The position numbers and the translations under genes were made by a program. A stretch of 64,000 bases of DNA from Strix aluco (taxonomy: Eukaryota > Chordata > Aves > Strigiformes > Strigidae), in contig NC_133957.1 in NCBI RefSeq assembly GCF_031877795.1, positions 7,347,651 to 7,411,650 on the forward strand. The letters run 5' to 3'. Of the stretch, positions 47,215 through 64,000 are shown piece by piece; the first letter of the stretch is position 1; each line of letters starts with the position of its first letter. Under the pieces are notes generated by a model. It was not told the origin of the DNA. It saw nothing but the letters and a program-made list of their open reading frames with translations, and did no database searches.

Positions 47215-48790
47215 CCTCTGCATGGGGACACGGGGACAGCGAGGGGATGGGGGGGACAACCTTGGGGACATGGGATGTTCATGGGGACAACTTCGGGGAC
47301 AGGGGGAGGTTCATGGGCACAGCCTGAGGATGACCTTGGGGACATGGAAATGTCCACGGGGACAACTTTGGGGACACAGGGAGAGTCTTGGGGACAGCCT
47401 GAGGGTGACCTTGGGGACATGGGATGTTCATGGGAACAACTTTGGGGACACGGGGACAACCTTGGGGACAGGGGCACGTCCATGGGAAGGAGCTGGGGAG
47501 GTCTGTGGAGCGGTGTGGGGACATGGGGACAACCTTGGGGACAGTCTGTGGGTGACCTTGGGGACATGGGGACAGCCTGAGGATAACCTCAGGGACACAG
47601 GGATGACCTTAAGGACATCCATGGGGACAGCCTGAGGATGACCTTGGGGACATGGGTATGACCTTGGGACATGAGGATGACCTTGGGGCCATGGGATGGT
47701 CACAGGGACAAGTTTGGGGACATCAATGGGAAGGAGCTGGGGGGGTCTGTGGAGCAGTGTGGGGACAACCTTGGGACATGGGGACAGTTCTGGAGACACG
47801 GGGACAGCTTGGGGACATGGGGAGGTCCTTGGGGACAGGGGGAAGTCCTGGGGATGACCTTGGGGACATCCATGGGGACAGCCTGTGGATGACCTTGGGG
47901 ACATGGAAATGTCTGTGGGGACATCCTTGGGGACATGGGATGTTCATGGGGACAAGTTTGGGGACACGGGGACAACCTTGGGAATGTGGAAATGTCCATG
48001 GGGACAACTTTGGGGACACAAGGACAAGCTGGGGAGGTCCATGGGGACAATCCTGGGGACAGTGTTGGGGACATGAAGATGTCTGTGGGGCCATCTGAGA
48101 ACATCCATGGGGACAAACTTGGGGACACGGGGGCAGCCCGGGGACATCCATGGGGACACAAGGAAGGCCTTAGGGTGTCCATGGGGACAGCTTCGGGGAC
48201 ACAGGGGTGGCCTTGGGGACATGGGGACATCCTCAGGGACACAGAGATGGTCTTTGGGGACATGGTGGCCATGGGGACATGGGGGTGACCCTGGGGACAG
48301 CAGGACATCCTCAGGGACATAGGGATGGCCTTGGGGACACAGGGGTGGCCTTGGGGACAGGAGAGCATTCTCAGAGACATGGGGGTGGCCCTGGGGACAG
48401 CGGGACATCCTCCGGGACATGGAGGTGGCCTTGGGGACATGGGGTGGCCTTGGGGACAGGAGAACATTCTCAGAGACATGGGGGTGGCCTTTGGGGACAT
48501 GGGGGTGGCCCTGGGGACAGCGGGACATCCTCCGGGACATGGAGGTGGCCTTGGGGACAGGAGAACATCCTCCGGGACATGGAGGTGGCCTTGGGGACAT
48601 GGTGGCCTTTGGGGACATGGGGTGGCCTTGGGGACACAGGGATGGCCTTGGGGACAGGAGAACATTCTCAGGGACATGGAGGTGGCCTTGGGGGACATGG
48701 GGTGGCCTTGGGGATGTGGGGATGGCCTTGGGGACACAGAGGTGGCCTTGGGGACATGGGGCACATCCTCAGGACATGGGGGTGGCCTTG
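47215..48790. repeat. Minisatellite spacer between PSMC4 and SCN1B
   Basis: About 1.6 kb of GGGGACA-based units (CCTTGGGGACATGGGGATG and GGTGGCCTTGGGGACAGGAG). Related in motif to the PSMC4 intron 9 array but organised differently. No gene seen. Confidence 0.9.
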
Positions 48791-49267
48791 GGGACCCCTT
48801 GGGGAGACGCGGGGGCGGAGCTCCGCGCTCAGGCCCCGCCCCTCGTTGCGTCACGGCCGGCACCAGCCGCACTGCGCCGGGCGGAGCCGAGCGGGGCCGA
48901 ACCCGCCCGAAGGGACCCGAAGGGACCCGAACCCACCCGAACCGGAGCCGAAGGGACCCGAAGGGACCCGAACCCGCCCGAAGGGACCCGAACCCGCCCG
49001 AGCGGAGCCGAACCCGCCCGAACCCGCCCGAGCGCAGCCGAAGGTCCCGGCCGGAGCCGCCCGGCGCGGGCCCGGCGATGCCCTGAAGCGGCTCCTCCGG
49101 CCCGGCCCGTCCCGGCCCGCGCTCCTCAGCCCCGGCCCGCCCGGGGGCGGCTCCATGGCCCGGCCCGGGGGCTGCGGGGGGGCGGCGCGGCGCTGAGGAG
49201 CGGCCCGAGCTGCGCCGGAGGGACCCGACCCCCCCGGAGCGGCCCCGACCCGCCCCCGACCCCCGCC
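48790..49267 (+). promoter_or_regulatory. SCN1B: SCN1B CpG-island promoter / 5' UTR region
   Basis: Extreme GC and CpG content without TATA, following the end of the upstream minisatellite. The exact start site cannot be placed. The region includes the short tandem repeat listed separately. Confidence 0.5.
48895..49045 (+). repeat. GC-rich short tandem repeat in the SCN1B promoter/5' UTR
   Basis: Alternating decamer-like units ACCCGCCCGA and AGGGACCCGA, about 15 copies, 220-370 bases upstream of the SCN1B start codon in a CpG island. Confidence 0.85.
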
Positions 49268-61201
<11,934 letters not shown>

Positions 61202-64000
61202 CACCCATGGGTGCTGCTGGCCCCGCCCCCCCCGCGCCCCCCCCTGCAATAACCCCCCCCGGGGGGGGCGGCCCCGCCCCCACGCCTGCCCCCCGCCTTC
61301 TGCCACCATCGCACGGCTCCCGCCCACCCCGGCGTCTGGGCGACCCCCACCCATGGGTGCTCCCAGGAAGGACCCAGCACCCATGGGTGCTCCTAAGGAA
61401 GGATCCAGGCGCCCCCCAGCCATGGGTGCTTCTGGGGAGGAGCTCAGCACCCATGGGTGCTCCTAACGAAGAACCCAGGCATGTGGGTGACCCCCACCCA
61501 TGGGTGCTCCTAGGAAGAAGCTCAGCACCCATGGGTGCTCCTAGGAAGGAGCTCAGCACCCATAGGTGTTCCTGGAAAGGACCCAGCACCCATGGGTGCT
61601 CTTAACGAAGAACCCAGGCATGTGGGTGACCCCCACCTATGGGTGCTCCTAGGAAGGAGCTCAGCACCCATGGGTGCTCTTAACAAAGAACCCAGGATCC
61701 AGGCAACGCCAGCACCCATGGGTGCTCCTGGAAAGGACCTCAGCACCCATGGGTGCTCCTAACGAAGAACCCAGGCATCTGGGTGACCGCCACCCATGGG
61801 TGTTCCCAGGAGGAACCCCAGCACCCATGGGTGCTCCTAGGAAGGAGCTCAGCACCCACGGGTGCTCTTAACGAAGAACCCAGGCATCCAGGCAACCCCA
61901 GCACCCATGGGTGCTCCTGGAAAGGACATCAGCACCCATAGGTGTTCCTGGAAAGGACCCAGCACCCATGGGTGCTCCTGGAAAGGACCCAGCACCCATG
62001 GGTGCTCGTAAGGAAAGATGCAGGCATCCAGGCGACCCCCACTCGTGGGTGTTCCCAGGAAGGACGTCAGCACCCGTGGGTGCTCCTAAGGAAGCACCCC
62101 AGCACCCATAGGTGCTACCAGGAAGAACCCCAGCACCCATGGGTGCTCCTAAGGAAGGATCCAGGCAGCCCCCACCCATGGGTGCTCTTGGAAAGTGCCC
62201 CAGCATCTGGGCAACCCCTGCCTATGGGTGCTCTCAGGAAGGACCCCAGCACCCATGGGTGCTGTTAACGAAGAACCCAGGCATTTGGGTGACCCCTACC
62301 TGTGGGTGCTCCCAGGAAGGCCCCCAGCACCCATGGGCGCTCCTGGAAAGGACCCAGCACCCATGGATGTAATTAAGGAAGGACCCAGTGACCCGGGCGA
62401 CCCCCACCCGTGGGTGCTCTCAGGAAGGACCCCAGCACCCATGGGTGCTAGTAATGAAGAACCCAGTCATCCAGGTGACCCCCACCCATGGGTGCTCCCA
62501 GGAAGGACCCCAGCACCCATGGCTGCTATTAACAAAGGACGCCAGCATCTGGGCAAGCCCCACCCATGGGTGCTCTCAGGAAGGACCCCAGCACCCATGG
62601 GTGCTATTAATGAAGAACCCAGGCATCCGGGCAACCCCCACCCATGGGTGCACCTGAAGAAGGACCTCAGCACCCATGGGTGCTATTAAAAGACCCCAGC
62701 ATCTGGGTGACCCCCACCCATGGGTGCCCCTAGGAAGGTCCCCGGCACCCATGGGTGCTCCTGGAAAGGACTCCGGCATCTGAGTGACCCCCACCTATGG
62801 GTGCTCTCAGGAAGGACCCCAGCACCCATGGGTGCCATTAACGAAGGACTGTGGCATCTGGGTGACCCCCCACCCATGGGTGCTCCTGAGAAAGGAGCTG
62901 AGCACCCATGGGTGCTATGAACAAAGGACCCCAGCGTCCGGGCGACCCCCACCCATGGGTGTTCCCAGGAAGGACCCCAGGACCGTGGGTGCTCCTAAGG
63001 AGGATCCCCAGCATCTATGGGTGCTCCTAGGAAAGACCCCAGCACCCATGGGTGCTCTTAAGGAAGGACCCAGGCATGTGGGTGACCCCCACCCATGGGT
63101 GCTGCCAGGAAACACTCCAGTACCCATGGGTGCTCTTAACGAAGGACCCTGGTGTGCAGGCGACCCCCACTAGTGATGCTCCCAGGAAGGACCCCAGCAC
63201 CCATGGGTGCTCCTAAGGAAGGACCCAGGCATGTGGGTGGCCCCCACCCATGGGTGCTTCCAGGAAGGAGTCTAGCACCCATGGGTGTTCTTAATGAAGG
63301 ACGCCACCGTGTGGGTGACCCCCACTAGTGGATGCTCCTGGTAAGGACCCCAGCACCCATGGGTGCTCCCAGGAAGGACCTCTGCACCCATGGGTGTTCC
63401 TAAGGAGGACCCCCAGCACCCATGGGTGCTCTCAGGAGGCACCCAGGCACGTGGGTGACCCCCGCCCATGGGTGCTGCCAGGAAGGAGTCTAGCACCCAT
63501 GGGTGCTCCTAACGAAGGATACCAGCGTGTGGGTGACCCCCACTAGTGGATGCTCCTGGTAAGGACCCCAGCACCCATGGGTGCTCCTAAGGACTCCAGC
63601 ACCCATGGGTGCTCCTAAAGAGGATCCCCAGCACCCATGGGTGCTCCTAAGGAGGACACCAGCACCCATGGGTGCTCCTAAAGAGGATCCCTAGCACCCA
63701 TGGGTGCTCCTAAGGACTCCAGCACCCATGGGTGCTCCTAAAGAGGATCCCCAGCACCCATGGGTGCTCCTAAGGAGGACTCCAGCACCCATGGGTGCTC
63801 CTAAGGAGGACACCAGCACCCATGGGTGCTCCTAAAGAGGATCCCTAGCACCCATGGGTGCTCCTAAGGACTCCAGCACCCATGGGTGCTCCTAAAGAGG
63901 ATCCCCAGCACCCATGGGTGCTCCTAAGGAGGACACCAGCACCCATGGGTGCTCCTAAAGAGGATCCCTAGCACCCATGGGTGCTCCTAAGGACTCCAGA
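61202..64000. repeat. Array of a perfect 16-bp palindrome (AGCACCCATGGGTGCT) downstream of SCN1B
   Basis: Roughly 85-90 copies of AGCACCCATGGGTGCT or close variants, spaced about 28-33 bp by CCTAAGGAAGGACCC-like linkers. The first copy overlaps the SCN1B stop codon (TAG|CACCCATGGGTGCT). Early units alternate with AGGCATSTGGGTGACCCCC-type linkers. From about 63560 the array becomes highly regular, with a four-monomer higher-order unit of about 125 bp. It runs off the right edge of the window. Confidence 0.95.

Noticed and set aside
61246-61252. AATAAC as SCN1B polyadenylation signal
   Set aside because: Non-canonical hexamer in a C-rich run; not strong enough to annotate without transcript evidence.
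61202-64000. Possible CRISPR-like array (regular repeats and spacers)
   Set aside because: The spacers are themselves repeated and short, the setting is a vertebrate gene flank, and there are no cas genes. It is a palindromic minisatellite.

Overview
The window reads as vertebrate nuclear DNA, most likely from a bird. It carries many CR1 LINE fragments in both orientations, solo-LTR-like pieces, short introns and very GC-rich minisatellite DNA, as seen on small avian microchromosomes. Three protein-coding genes can be supported by splice-site-bounded exons whose reading phases join. There is no sign of bacterial, phage or CRISPR content.

Region 1 (1 to about 36.2 kb, minus strand) is most of a giant RNF213-family gene. 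I trace 40 coding exons from an ATG at 35150 down to a donor at 396/397, plus one probable 5' non-coding exon at 36076-36175. Joined, they encode about 3,780 residues without a stop: an acidic disordered N terminus, a divergent CBM20-like region, a helical arm, and a dynein-like AAA+ core with three Walker A motifs (one split by an intron, two in a single 3.56-kb exon). The window ends before the RING and E3 shell, which should lie beyond position 1. The introns hold CR1, LTR-like pieces and several minisatellites.

Region 2 (36.2-38.7 kb) is an intergenic stretch dominated by a CACTGGGAG-type minisatellite.

Region 3 (38.7-47.2 kb, plus strand) is PSMC4 (Rpt3), the 26S proteasome base ATPase. 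It has 11 exons and encodes 418 residues once one surplus C in an exon-2 homopolymer is discounted. A CRE-ETS composite site lies just upstream of the ATG.

Region 4 (47.2-48.8 kb) is a minisatellite spacer. Region 5 (48.8-61.2 kb, plus strand) is SCN1B, the sodium channel beta-1 subunit. It has five exons and encodes about 212 residues, with two surplus Gs in exon 2. Region 6 (61.2-64 kb) is an array of a perfect 16-bp palindrome that starts at the SCN1B stop codon and runs off the window.

The RNF213-like gene and PSMC4 are divergently arranged, and both encode ubiquitin-system AAA+ ATPases; SCN1B is functionally unrelated. The most unusual property is the minisatellite load: the larger PSMC4 and SCN1B introns are almost entirely filled by intron-specific arrays. 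Several arrays appear to be seeded from splice-site sequence. SCN1B intron 2 also contains two decayed partial copies of exon 3.
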